DNA of 10,275 bases from NCBI GenBank assembly GCA_934229395.1, contig CAKQDL010000058.1, forward strand, positions 1 through 10,275, in the 5' to 3' direction. The notes beneath the pieces are model-generated. The model did no database searches. It saw only the letters and a list, made by a program, of their open reading frames with translations, and was not told where the DNA came from. The position numbers were made by a program, and so were the translations under genes. Below, piece after piece: positions 1 through 6,739 of this stretch. Every line of letters starts with the position of its first letter. Positions within the stretch are counted from its first letter, which is position 1. The stretch comes from an uncultured Peptococcaceae bacterium. GTDB taxonomy: Bacteria; Bacillota; Peptococcia; Peptococcales; Peptococcaceae.

Positions 1-17
1 TCGGCGACAGCTCATTT

Positions 18-70
18 ATATTACCACGACCACGTTTCTCTGTCAACACTTTTTTTGGATTTATTTTAAA
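18..70 (-). promoter_or_regulatory. Strong stable-RNA-type promoter P2 with UP-like element, reading out of the left edge
   Basis: On the minus strand a perfect -35 TTGACA (41-46) is followed by a 17-nt spacer (24-40) and a -10 TAATAT (18-23). Upstream lies an A-rich block at 47-70, including seven consecutive A, which looks like an UP element. The predicted transcript starts near 11-13 and leaves the window immediately, so its product is not visible. A consensus promoter of this strength with an A-tract, in tandem with a second one, is typical of rRNA or tRNA operons in Bacillota. Assignment to an rRNA operon is inference. Confidence 0.75.
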
Positions 71-129
71 TCCTTTGATGCTTACTGATGCTATCGTGGG
101 CCAACGGCTTTCGCCGTCAACGTTTATAT

Positions 130-158
130 ACTATACGCTATTCTTTCTCTATTGTCAA
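130..158 (-). promoter_or_regulatory. Second tandem promoter P1, same direction
   Basis: On the minus strand -35 TTGACA (153-158), an exact 17-nt spacer (136-152) and -10 TATAGT (130-135) form a near-consensus sigma-A promoter. It lies 112 nt upstream of P2, with A/T-rich sequence above the -35. Transcription would start near 123-124. The P1-P2 interval carries a small hairpin at 104-117 (ACGGC, GAAA loop, GCCGT on the minus strand). Paired P1/P2 promoters about 100 nt apart are the usual layout upstream of Bacillus-type rrn operons. Confidence 0.75.
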
Positions 159-314
159 TGCTTATTTACATTTTTTATGTCGTTTCTTTATCCTTCTTTT
201 ACATCTCGCCCCTCTTTATTAAACACTTGAAATGGTTGACCACTTGTCGTTGTTATAAGCTGACTTGTTTATCCTGAAATCAATTTAAATTATCTTTTTT
301 GGTCTTGTTTAGGC
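159..314. other. Intergenic stretch with no gene seen
   Basis: This A/T-rich segment lies between the leftward P1 promoter and the rightward promoter of the first gene. I find no convincing coding region, RNA gene or terminator in it. A TTGACC and a TATAAG occur on the plus strand near 236-260 but with a 12-nt spacer, too short for a promoter. It probably serves as the upstream region of both divergent units. Confidence 0.5.
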
Positions 315-344
315 TTGCAAGTTACTCTTTGCACGTATTACAAT
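315..344 (+). promoter_or_regulatory. Promoter of the SulA-like gene
   Basis: The -35 TTGCAA (315-320) and -10 TACAAT (339-344) are separated by 18 nt. Transcription would start near 351, about 17 nt before the AAGGAGG ribosome binding site at 368-374. This supports the ATG at 384 as the start and argues against the in-frame TTG at 315, which lies inside the -35 box. Confidence 0.65.
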
Positions 345-383
345 GTACTAGCTATGAATGATAATTTAAGGAGGGCTTTAACG

Positions 384-1295
384 ATGCCACAAAAAACTGT
401 TCTTGTTATGGGCGGTACGGGCTTTTTGGGCAACAACCTTGTTACCCATCTTTCTCATAATCATTACCGCTGCGTGGTAAAGACACGCCACCCTGAAACA
501 CATATTGATTCTGAAAACGTTCGCTACGTGGCTCATTTTTCTGATATTAATGAGAAAATTGATGTTGTGGTGCATCTTTCTGGGATTCCTATTAGCGAGG
601 GTCGATGGAATTCTTCCTTCCGTCGCCAGATTGTTGAAACACGCGTACGTCCTCTTATGAATTTGAAGCGCTGGGTGTCTGAGCTTGCTGACGATATGCG
701 TCCTGAGCTTTTGATTGTTGGTTCTTCTACGGGCTATTACGGCCTGGGCACTGCACGTCCTACACATATTTTTAGCGAGGAAGGCAAGGCCGGCAAGGAT
801 GTTTTTGCGCAGATGTATGTGGAAATTGAATCTCGCGCTCAGGAGCTCAAGCCGTTTTTTGATCGTGTGGTAACGGTACGCACTTCGAACGTGCTTGGCC
901 GTGGTGCTCACGTCTTTAGACAAATCACCAAGCCGATCCATTCTGGTTTTTCTGGCGTTTATGGTTCTGGCGAGCAGCCTTTTCCTTGGATTCATCACCA
1001 AGACTGGTCCCGTGCGATGACGTTTATCATTGAAAACGAGGGTGCGCATCACGATGTGTACAACCTTGCTACAACCTCCCTCAATCAGCAATATGAATTT
1101 GCTGGTTTGGCGGGTACCTACATCGGCAAGGATAACGCACACGGTGCACCAAAGCTCTTGCTCTATCTATGGTGGGGCAAAAATCGCGCTGATTCTCTTA
1201 TCAACGGCAATTACATTGAGCCACATAACCTCATTGAGGAGGGCTTCGATTTTAAATTTACAAACCTCTATCAAGCGATGGATTATATTTTCTAA
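384..1295 (+). CDS. TIGR01777/SulA (YfcH)-family NAD(P)-binding epimerase-like protein
   Basis: This 303-residue protein is an extended-SDR member of the TIGR01777 (SulA/YfcH-like) group. Visible hallmarks are the N-terminal dinucleotide-binding loop GGTGFLG (residues 10-16) and a VVHLSGIPISEGRW segment matching the family's NLAGEPI..RW block. There are also an SSTGYYG motif, RTSNVLG, a PWIHHQDWSRA block, and a C-terminal segment with the family-typical ending (DUF1731-like). Length fits the usual ~300 residues. The ATG at 384 is chosen because AAGGAGG lies 9 nt upstream and the GGTG loop then starts where expected. The family is annotated as nucleoside-diphosphate-sugar epimerase, but substrates are mostly unknown, so no reaction is assigned. 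It appears monocistronic, with its own promoter and a shared convergent terminator. The sequence looks more divergent than typical members, as few stretches match exactly. Confidence 0.88.
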   Translation: MPQKTVLVMGGTGFLGNNLVTHLSHNHYRCVVKTRHPETHIDSENVRYVAHFSDINEKIDVVVHLSGIPISEGRWNSSFRRQIVETRVRPLMNLKRWVSELADDMRPELLIVGSSTGYYGLGTARPTHIFSEEGKAGKDVFAQMYVEIESRAQELKPFFDRVVTVRTSNVLGRGAHVFRQITKPIHSGFSGVYGSGEQPFPWIHHQDWSRAMTFIIENEGAHHDVYNLATTSLNQQYEFAGLAGTYIGKDNAHGAPKLLLYLWWGKNRADSLINGNYIEPHNLIEEGFDFKFTNLYQAMDYIF

Positions 1296-1300
1296 CAACA

Positions 1301-1334
1301 AAAGGCCAACTTTCGTTCGTGAAAGTCGGCCTTT
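1301..1334. terminator. Bidirectional terminator between convergent genes
   Basis: Two 14-nt arms (1301-1314 and 1321-1334) form a hairpin with one A/C mismatch and a 6-nt loop, flanked by A-runs on the left and T-runs on the right. It begins 5 nt after the SulA-like stop and ends 4 nt before the permease stop on the opposite strand, so it can terminate both genes. Confidence 0.9.
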
Positions 1335-1338
1335 TTGA

Positions 1339-2130
1339 TTACATAAATAAAAGATGCCTTAGTAGATTAAAGGTATTAAGGCTTAGGATGATCAGCAGGG
1401 TGAAAAAGAAGAGTCTGTCGAAATATTTATCGTCGACATGGCTGGCGATGTAGCTGCCTATGAAGCCGCTAAGAACGGCGGCCACCATCATAAATGGCAA
1501 TACGCTCATATCAACGTTGCTAAACTGTGTGGTGACACCCATGGTGATGACGTTTGACAGCTGAGCACAGAAGATGATGCACAGCGAGGTAAAAACGGCG
1601 GGCTTGCTGGCCAGAGAGAGCATGATGATGAGCAAGGGCCTATTGAATAATCCGCCACCAATGCTTAAAAAGGCTGCTATAATACCTAGACCAACGCCGA
1701 CACCCATCATAAGCAACCCATTTTTTACATGAAAATGCGGGATTTTATGTCCCCAAATTTCGTTGGCCATGACTATGAGCACGAAGACGATTTGTAAAAT
1801 GCTTTGTACGATGGTGATGACGCCGTCGTTTTCGGCACCTGCCATAAAGTTTGTTAGCATACGGTTGCCTAGGACACCTCCGGCCATGCTCCCCACTGTA
1901 AAATAGGCAACGATACGCCAGTCTACAGCCTTGGCATTTTGTCTGCTTTTATAAATGGATACGGTGGTCATGGTTAGGATGGTGATGGAGGACATATGGT
2001 TGACCGATGCTGCGGAAAATCCGCCCATGGCATCCATGAGAGGCTTTATGATGATACCGCCTCCGATGCCACTAATAGAGCCTAGGGAACAAGCGAACAG
2101 CACAATAAAAAAGACGATGATTCCTTGCAT
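1339..2130 (-). CDS. TauE/SafE-family (DUF81) membrane permease
   Basis: This 263-residue, very hydrophobic protein belongs to the TauE/SafE (DUF81) family of putative anion or organosulfur exporters/importers in the cytoplasmic membrane. The internal duplication typical of the family is visible. A GIGGGIIIKPL motif near residues 21-31 recurs as SIGGGLFNRPLL near 156-167, each opening a hydrophobic half with about four membrane segments. The ATG at 2130 is preferred because AAAGGA sits just upstream (2136-2141); the in-frame TTG at 2145 would put this binding site inside the coding region. The substrate cannot be told from sequence. The upstream gap to the DUF4097-like gene is 53 nt and is filled by a strong hairpin, so no separate promoter is visible. 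Expression probably depends on read-through. Confidence 0.88.
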   Translation of the reverse strand: MQGIIVFFIVLFACSLGSISGIGGGIIIKPLMDAMGGFSAASVNHMSSITILTMTTVSIYKSRQNAKAVDWRIVAYFTVGSMAGGVLGNRMLTNFMAGAENDGVITIVQSILQIVFVLIVMANEIWGHKIPHFHVKNGLLMMGVGVGLGIIAAFLSIGGGLFNRPLLIIMLSLASKPAVFTSLCIIFCAQLSNVITMGVTTQFSNVDMSVLPFMMVAAVLSGFIGSYIASHVDDKYFDRLFFFTLLIILSLNTFNLLRHLLFM

Positions 2131-2150
2131 ATTTTTTCCTTTCAATAATA

Positions 2151-2178
2151 AAAGCGATTGGCCGCAACCAATCGCTTT
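2151..2178. terminator. Strong hairpin terminator or attenuator between the DUF4097-like gene and the permease gene
   Basis: A perfect 11-bp stem (2151-2161 with 2168-2178) with a 6-nt loop begins just 5 nt beyond the DUF4097-like stop codon. On the minus strand it is followed by TTTT-A-TT, an interrupted U-run; on the plus strand by TTTTTGTTTT. Because the permease ribosome binding site starts about 10 nt past the stem, the element could be a leaky terminator setting permease expression. Confidence 0.8.
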
Positions 2179-2183
2179 TTGTT

Positions 2184-3215
2184 TTATTTGGTTATGGTGG
2201 AGCGTTCTATGGTGTATGGGTTTTCATTGGCGTATGGATAATCCTTTGCATACGGATCGAGGTTGTCAAAACGCCCTCTTTGACCGACGGTTACTTTACC
2301 AAAGCCACTGGTTAATTCTACAATTTTGTTCGGCGTGGTACCAACGCTGCCCTTGTAGGTATTCTCATCTGATGCGACCACTTCGGCATCCTTCCAAAAG
2401 CGCTTGGTATAGGTCATATCGACACCGCCATCACCACTTAAGGCATCAATCAACACGTTATAAGGAAGATTGGAGGAAAGTAGGGTGAGTTCTCCTCCCA
2501 TGCTGGTAAGGGTCCAATCACCTTTGAGGCGTTTATTATAGGCGAAAATGTTGCCGTTTTGGCTTTCGCCTGTGACTTTTTCAAAGCTGTTTTCTAGCAT
2601 TGTCACACTTGCATCTTCGACTGTCATAGAAACCTGGCTGATTTTATTGTTGGTCATTCTTATTGGCGCTGTTTGTGCGCTCACGCTCAAGCTCTTGGCT
2701 TTGACGTTATTAATGTTGGCATAGCCTGCCTCTGTTTCAATATTGAGTGCGGCTGTACGCAAGGTATCCACATTCAAATTGGTATCGCCTGATGTGATAA
2801 TATCAACCTTTGTTAGATTATCTTGTGGCAAGAGAATTTGCAAGGTGAGTTCTTTGGCGTTACTCGCGTCGCCTTCTAAAACAATGTCGCAATGTGTGCC
2901 AGTTAAATCAACCTTTGCCAATTGGTTGGTGCAGCCTCGTCCGGATACGGTGACCATTGGCTTACCTAGACTTGAGGCCATGCCAACTTCTACCTTCGCC
3001 TCTCCAGCTTCAATGGTTACTGTTTCCAAGCCGTCTCTGCTCATTGGAATTTCTAGCTCTTGGTGCACTTCTGCGTGCCCCTCAAAGGAACCATGTCTAT
3101 CGTTCAACAAAAAGTTAAATACGAGAAATACAAGTAAGCAAAGCACTGCCACTGCTACAAACAGCAACTGAAAAGGCCTTGTCTTTTTTATGAAATATTC
3201 CATGCGTGGACCCAT
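2184..3215 (-). CDS. Membrane-anchored protein with DUF4097-like (putative adhesin) repeat ectodomain
   Basis: This 343-residue protein has a basic N-terminus (KKTRP) and one hydrophobic segment at about residues 15-38 with no obvious cleavage site, so it is probably a single-span protein with its bulk outside. The remainder is rich in short, regularly spaced beta-strand-like units (for example VDIITSGDTNLNVDTL, LNIETEAGYANINNV, LSVSAQTAPIRMTN). This resembles DUF4097/DUF4098-type domains that fold as a beta-helix-like repeat. Two cysteines outside the membrane (C95 and C109) could form a disulfide. The ATG at 3215 is chosen because GGGAGG lies about 10 nt upstream; M5 at 3203 is a weaker alternative. 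It has its own promoter downstream of the kinase operon terminator. DUF4097 proteins often sit beside two-component systems (for example LiaG in Bacillus), so it may be a target or partner of the neighbouring system. Function is unknown. Confidence 0.72.
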   Translation of the reverse strand: MGPRMEYFIKKTRPFQLLFVAVAVLCLLVFLVFNFLLNDRHGSFEGHAEVHQELEIPMSRDGLETVTIEAGEAKVEVGMASSLGKPMVTVSGRGCTNQLAKVDLTGTHCDIVLEGDASNAKELTLQILLPQDNLTKVDIITSGDTNLNVDTLRTAALNIETEAGYANINNVKAKSLSVSAQTAPIRMTNNKISQVSMTVEDASVTMLENSFEKVTGESQNGNIFAYNKRLKGDWTLTSMGGELTLLSSNLPYNVLIDALSGDGGVDMTYTKRFWKDAEVVASDENTYKGSVGTTPNKIVELTSGFGKVTVGQRGRFDNLDPYAKDYPYANENPYTIERSTITK

Positions 3216-3250
3216 TTTGCTCGCGCCTCCCTACTTTTATATACTATTTT

Positions 3251-3279
3251 ATTTTACACACTCATGTATCATCGTGCAA
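3251..3279 (-). promoter_or_regulatory. Promoter of the DUF4097-like gene
   Basis: On the minus strand -35 TTGCAC (3274-3279), a 17-nt spacer and -10 TAAAAT (3251-3256) form a good sigma-A promoter. It lies between the kinase operon terminator (3313-3340) and the start at 3215. I see no clear direct-repeat operator for the neighbouring response regulator at it. Confidence 0.7.
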
Positions 3280-3312
3280 CCATGAAAACATCACGACAAG
3301 ATAGGATTTTAC

Positions 3313-3340
3313 AAAAAAAGAGCCGAGTTTCCTCAGCTCT
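3313..3340 (-). terminator. Terminator of the glycosyltransferase/two-component operon, overlapping the kinase stop codon
   Basis: On the minus strand a 9-bp stem (3332-3340 with 3319-3327, one G-U pair) with a GAAA tetraloop is followed by a seven-T run at 3313-3319. The TGA stop of the histidine kinase (3333-3335) lies inside the 5' arm, so the last kinase codons and the terminator share sequence. Confidence 0.9.
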
Positions 3341-4754
3341 TCCATTTATTTTCTTTTTTGCTCTGCTTTTCCTCGTCGGCTTCGTTGTAAAGTGGAAGCG
3401 TAACGGTGAAGGTGGTACCTACATTTTTGGTGCTGGTAACGTTGATTGTGCCATCATGGGCCAAAACCAACCCTTGCGTGATGGCCATGCCTAAGCCTGT
3501 ACCGCCAGTTTCACGCGCGCGCGAGCTGTCTGTGCGATAAAACCGTTCAAAAATATGTTTGCACTCTTCCTCGCTCATACCAATACCCGTATCGGATACT
3601 GAGAAACAAAAGTTTTCTTTGTCGGCCCACGCTTTAAACACAACGGATCCACCGTCTTTTGTATAGCGCAAGGCATTGCTCACCAAATTCAGCACAATTT
3701 GCTTCAGTCTTTCTGGATCTGCATAGCAGTATGGCAATTTTTCTGGAATATCTATTTTCACATTGATTTTGCGCGTTTCTGCATCTGCATTCATAAGGAT
3801 AAAGAAATCCTGGAAAAAGGTTTGGAAATCAATAAGCGTTTTATTGATTGGCATATGGCCAGCGTCCAAGCGCGATAAGTTTTGCAATTGATTGACCATA
3901 CCACTCAAGCGCAGCATTTCGTCATAAAGGGCCGAAAGCTCTACTGGCGTGCAGTTCTCATTGGCGCTTAATTTGTTTTCTAAGGTCCCTGTGATTGCAG
4001 TTATTGGTGTGCGCAATTCGTGGCTAATATCTGCAAAAAGCTGCACACGTGCATCGTTTGCGCGACTGAGCTCATCGGACATTTGGTTGAAGGCTACAGC
4101 CAATTCACCGATTTCGTCATCACTTTCCACCGCCACCTTTTCTGTTGTGGACCCTTCACCAATGCGTCGAACAGACAAAATCAAATTATTCAAAGGCTTG
4201 GTGATGTGGCGGCCAAAAGCCATACCTATAATAATGGACAGCAAAATGGTGATGGATACACCAAACACAACAGATTTGTTGGTATTGCTTAAAAAGCTTT
4301 CTTCCAGAAGCCAAAATTCATGGCCAAAGTAATCCACTGGCAAGAGATAACCAATGAGGTTTTCTGTGCCATTTTCATAAATTGGATAGCCATGCTCAAT
4401 CATGCGCTTGTTAACGCGTTGACCGATAAATTCCACTTGAGGATGCGCTAAAATTTCGCCATCTGTGCCAATAAGCACGACTGGTTGGTAATAGGAGCTT
4501 CTGCTGTCTAATCCGTATGCCGAGCGTAGGCTATAGGACACAATAACGCTTTGAACGTTTTCCCATGAATTGCCATTGGCAGCATAATAATCGGTATATA
4601 CATCGTCCCACTCACCAATTTCAACTTGTTGGGTGTCTTTGAGATATTGAGTAAAGCTACGGCTCATCATTTGTAAGGTAACGCTACCAACAATCATCCC
4701 CGTCAGCAAGGTGACCAAGGACATGAGCGAAATAATTTTAGTCGACAGCTTCAT
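3333..4754 (-). CDS. Sensor histidine kinase, two membrane segments, HAMP, HisKA, HATPase_c
   Basis: This 473-residue kinase is the sensor of the two-component pair. Domain order is a first membrane segment at about residues 4-29, then an extracytoplasmic region of about 130 residues that includes YYAANGNSWENVQ, reminiscent of BaeS-like sensors. A second membrane segment follows at about 161-181, then HAMP at about 182-235. HisKA carries ADISHELRTP with the phospho-accepting His near residue 245. The ATP-binding domain shows an N box (LNLVSNALRYT, Asn near 360), SDTGIGM (Asp near 388), an F box (FERFYR) and GTGLGMAI near 418. All catalytic motifs look intact. The ATG at 4754 has GGGGA just upstream; an in-frame TTG at 4766 would absorb it. 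The start overlaps the regulator gene by 17 nt, implying translational coupling. The signal is not evident from sequence. Confidence 0.93.
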   Translation of the reverse strand: MKLSTKIISLMSLVTLLTGMIVGSVTLQMMSRSFTQYLKDTQQVEIGEWDDVYTDYYAANGNSWENVQSVIVSYSLRSAYGLDSRSSYYQPVVLIGTDGEILAHPQVEFIGQRVNKRMIEHGYPIYENGTENLIGYLLPVDYFGHEFWLLEESFLSNTNKSVVFGVSITILLSIIIGMAFGRHITKPLNNLILSVRRIGEGSTTEKVAVESDDEIGELAVAFNQMSDELSRANDARVQLFADISHELRTPITAITGTLENKLSANENCTPVELSALYDEMLRLSGMVNQLQNLSRLDAGHMPINKTLIDFQTFFQDFFILMNADAETRKINVKIDIPEKLPYCYADPERLKQIVLNLVSNALRYTKDGGSVVFKAWADKENFCFSVSDTGIGMSEEECKHIFERFYRTDSSRARETGGTGLGMAITQGLVLAHDGTINVTSTKNVGTTFTVTLPLYNEADEEKQSKKENKWKS

Positions 4755-5442
4755 ACTTGTCCCCAAATTTATAGCCTAGGCCATAAACCGTTTGGATGTA
4801 GATAGGTTTTTGAGGATTAGGCTCAATTTTTTTGCGCAAATTGCTGACGTGGGTGTCAATAGCGCGTTCATAGCCTGCATAGCTTTCGCCAAGGGTCGCT
4901 GTAAGAAGCTGCAAACGGGAGTAAGGACGGCCGACATTTTCGCTCAAGGTAACAAGGATTGCATACTCAGATGGTGTAAGGTTGATGTCCTCGCCATCGT
5001 AATAAACCTCGCGACGATCCAAATTGATTTCTAGCTTACCAAAATGGCGCACTTCCTCAACACTTTCTACAATATGTTTGCTGCGTCTGAACACGGCTTT
5101 AATACGCGCATTGAGTTCACGCAAACTGAATGGCTTTGTGATATAGTCGTCTGCACCAAGCTCCAAACCCAAAAGCTTGTCAATTTCTTCATTGCGCGCT
5201 GTAACCATAATGATTGGGGTGTTATTGTTTTCGCGGCGAATACGTTTGCACACTTCCATGCCGTCCAGCTTCGGCAGCATCAAATCCAAGATAATCAAAT
5301 CCGGCTTGATTTGATCTACCATTTCCAGGCCTTTTTCGCCATCGGCAGCTTCAAAAATCTGATATTGCTGTTTTTCAAGATACTCCTTTACGTTTCCGCG
5401 AATCGCGTCTTCGTCTTCTACAACCAAAATTTTTTCATTCAT
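4738..5442 (-). CDS. OmpR/PhoB-family DNA-binding response regulator
   Basis: This 234-residue protein has a receiver domain at residues 1-120 and a winged-helix Trans_reg_C domain at about 130-230. Receiver signature residues are present: the acidic pocket E9/D10, phospho-acceptor D53 in LILDLMLPKLDG-type context, T81 in VTAR and K103 in ITKPF. The C-terminal half shows LTPSEYAIL, the recognition-helix region HVSNLRKKIEP and the wing YGLGYKFG. It should be phosphorylated by the adjacent kinase and act as a dimer on direct-repeat DNA sites. The ATG at 5442 has AGGAAG upstream. The gene begins 12 nt after the glycosyltransferase stop and overlaps the kinase gene by 17 nt, so the three form one operon. 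Which genes it regulates is unknown. Confidence 0.95.
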   Translation of the reverse strand: MNEKILVVEDEDAIRGNVKEYLEKQQYQIFEAADGEKGLEMVDQIKPDLIILDLMLPKLDGMEVCKRIRRENNNTPIIMVTARNEEIDKLLGLELGADDYITKPFSLRELNARIKAVFRRSKHIVESVEEVRHFGKLEINLDRREVYYDGEDINLTPSEYAILVTLSENVGRPYSRLQLLTATLGESYAGYERAIDTHVSNLRKKIEPNPQKPIYIQTVYGLGYKFGDKYEAVD

Positions 5443-5454
5443 ATTTACACTTCC

Positions 5455-6588
5455 TTATTGATTGAATTTCGTTGCCCTGGTTTTTACGATACTATAATAA
5501 TCAAGCAATTGCTGGCTGGCATTTTCCCAGCTCGAACCGTGGGCCTCTCTTAATGCAATGAGGCGCATTTTTTTCAAGCTTTCCTTGTCGTTCAAACGAT
5601 CAATGGCTGCATCCAAGGCCTTTTCGTCCCCCGATGGGTAGAGCATACAGTCTATGCCATCATGAAGCTGTTCCTTTGTGAGGGTGCTGTAGGCTGCAAT
5701 AATAGGCACGCCAGACGCCATGGCTTCCAAAAGCGTTAGGCCAACGTGCTCTTTGAGCGATGGAAAGATAAAGGCATCGGCTGTAGCATACGCCTCTGAT
5801 AAATCCTTGTCCCGTAAATAGCCCGTAAACACCGTACGTGTACCGCGAAAGGCATTTTCTAACGCCTCTTTATACTCGCCATCTCCCACAATGGCAAGAC
5901 ACACATCATCTCTTCTGCGCATCATCGGCACCAAAGCTTCGAGATTTTTTATTTCACTCAAACCGCCAATATAGACCAAAAGCTTTTTATCTGTTTCACC
6001 CTTGCATAAAATGGTACGCATTTCTTTGGAGCGATAATCAGGACGCCGCTTTTCCAAATCAACGCCACGCTTCAACACATGGGCACCTTCTATACCGTGG
6101 GCTGCCAGCGTTTTTCTCATCATGTTTGATGTTGTAAGGACCATAGCGGCACCATCTGCCAATACCTTGCGATTGGCCCAGATTTTTTTCTCAATGAATT
6201 TATAATTGAAATGCGTTTGCTTCAGCATATTCTCATAGTTGGTGTGAAAACTTACAATGTAGGGAATATCCAGCTGCTTTGCGCAATTTATCGCTGCTGT
6301 CCCAACACCAGCTGGGTTCACAACATGAATCACTTGAGGCGCAAAAATCGATAGAATGCCATTCATTTTATTATTGGATGGCGTCCGTATCAATTTTTTT
6401 CCAAAAGGCAATTGCATTTCAGCCACGCTGTAAACCGGAACATTTTGAAACTGAGCAACGCTTCTTTTACCGGTTATGACGAGAACCTCGTGTCCTTCCT
6501 TGCAGAAATGCTTAATCGCCTCAGACAATCGGAGCACCAAGCCATCTATGGTTGGCAAGAACACTTCTGTAACGATTACGATTTTCAT
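5455..6588 (-). CDS. GT4-family (GT-B fold) glycosyltransferase
   Basis: This 377-residue protein is a cytosolic or membrane-associated retaining glycosyltransferase of the GT4 type. The N-terminal acceptor domain begins with KIVIVTEVFLPTIDG and contains SFHTNYENML, a motif shared with MgtA/SQD2/PimB-like lipid glycosyltransferases. The C-terminal donor-binding domain has VYIGGLSEIKNL, LAIVGDGEY, FTGYLRDKDLSEAYATADAFIFPS and the E-x7-E signature EHVGLTLLE (Glu near residues 280 and 288). Length is usual for GT4. The ATG at 6588 has AAAGGAG upstream and places the first beta strand at the N-terminus; an in-frame ATG at 6618 adds ten unlikely residues. It heads an operon with the two-component genes. 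A glycolipid or cell-wall glycopolymer product is inferred from motif resemblance and context; donor and acceptor are unknown. Confidence 0.9.
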   Translation of the reverse strand: MKIVIVTEVFLPTIDGLVLRLSEAIKHFCKEGHEVLVITGKRSVAQFQNVPVYSVAEMQLPFGKKLIRTPSNNKMNGILSIFAPQVIHVVNPAGVGTAAINCAKQLDIPYIVSFHTNYENMLKQTHFNYKFIEKKIWANRKVLADGAAMVLTTSNMMRKTLAAHGIEGAHVLKRGVDLEKRRPDYRSKEMRTILCKGETDKKLLVYIGGLSEIKNLEALVPMMRRRDDVCLAIVGDGEYKEALENAFRGTRTVFTGYLRDKDLSEAYATADAFIFPSLKEHVGLTLLEAMASGVPIIAAYSTLTKEQLHDGIDCMLYPSGDEKALDAAIDRLNDKESLKKMRLIALREAHGSSWENASQQLLDYYSIVKTRATKFNQ

Positions 6589-6616
6589 TGCTAACTCTCC
6601 TTTTTTTGCCACATCC

Positions 6617-6625
6617 ATCCTATCA
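6617..6625 (-). promoter_or_regulatory. Possible extended -10 for the glycosyltransferase operon
   Basis: On the minus strand TGATAGGAT reads as TGnTAGGAT, an extended -10. No consensus -35 is found at 16-18 nt upstream. It is the best candidate between the rplL terminator (6688-6718) and the glycosyltransferase start, and would give a leader of about 20 nt. A weak or activator-dependent promoter would fit. Confidence 0.3.
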
Positions 6626-6687
6626 CAATCAGGGCGAATCTGCTATATAGCCCCTTTTAATATTCCCATTTCTTAATAAATCCATGC

Positions 6688-6718
6688 AAAAAAAGAACCC
6701 ATGCAAGGGCATGAGTTC
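6688..6718 (-). terminator. Terminator of the ribosomal protein operon after rplL
   Basis: On the minus strand a 10-bp stem (6709-6718 with 6695-6704, one U-G pair) with a CCTT loop is followed by a seven-T run at 6688-6694. It lies 21 nt past the rplL stop and closes the operon before any rpoB gene. Confidence 0.93.
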
Positions 6719-6739
6719 TTCATTTGTATTAAGTTAAAA

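Noticed and set aside
91..120. A third minus-strand promoter (TTGACG at 115-120)
   Set aside because: No acceptable -10 lies at 16-18 nt; the TTGACG overlaps the small hairpin in the P1-P2 leader.
378..1142. Long minus-strand reading frame opposite the SulA-like gene
   Set aside because: It is a shadow of the real gene: no recognisable domain, basic low-complexity composition and no ribosome binding site that I can see.
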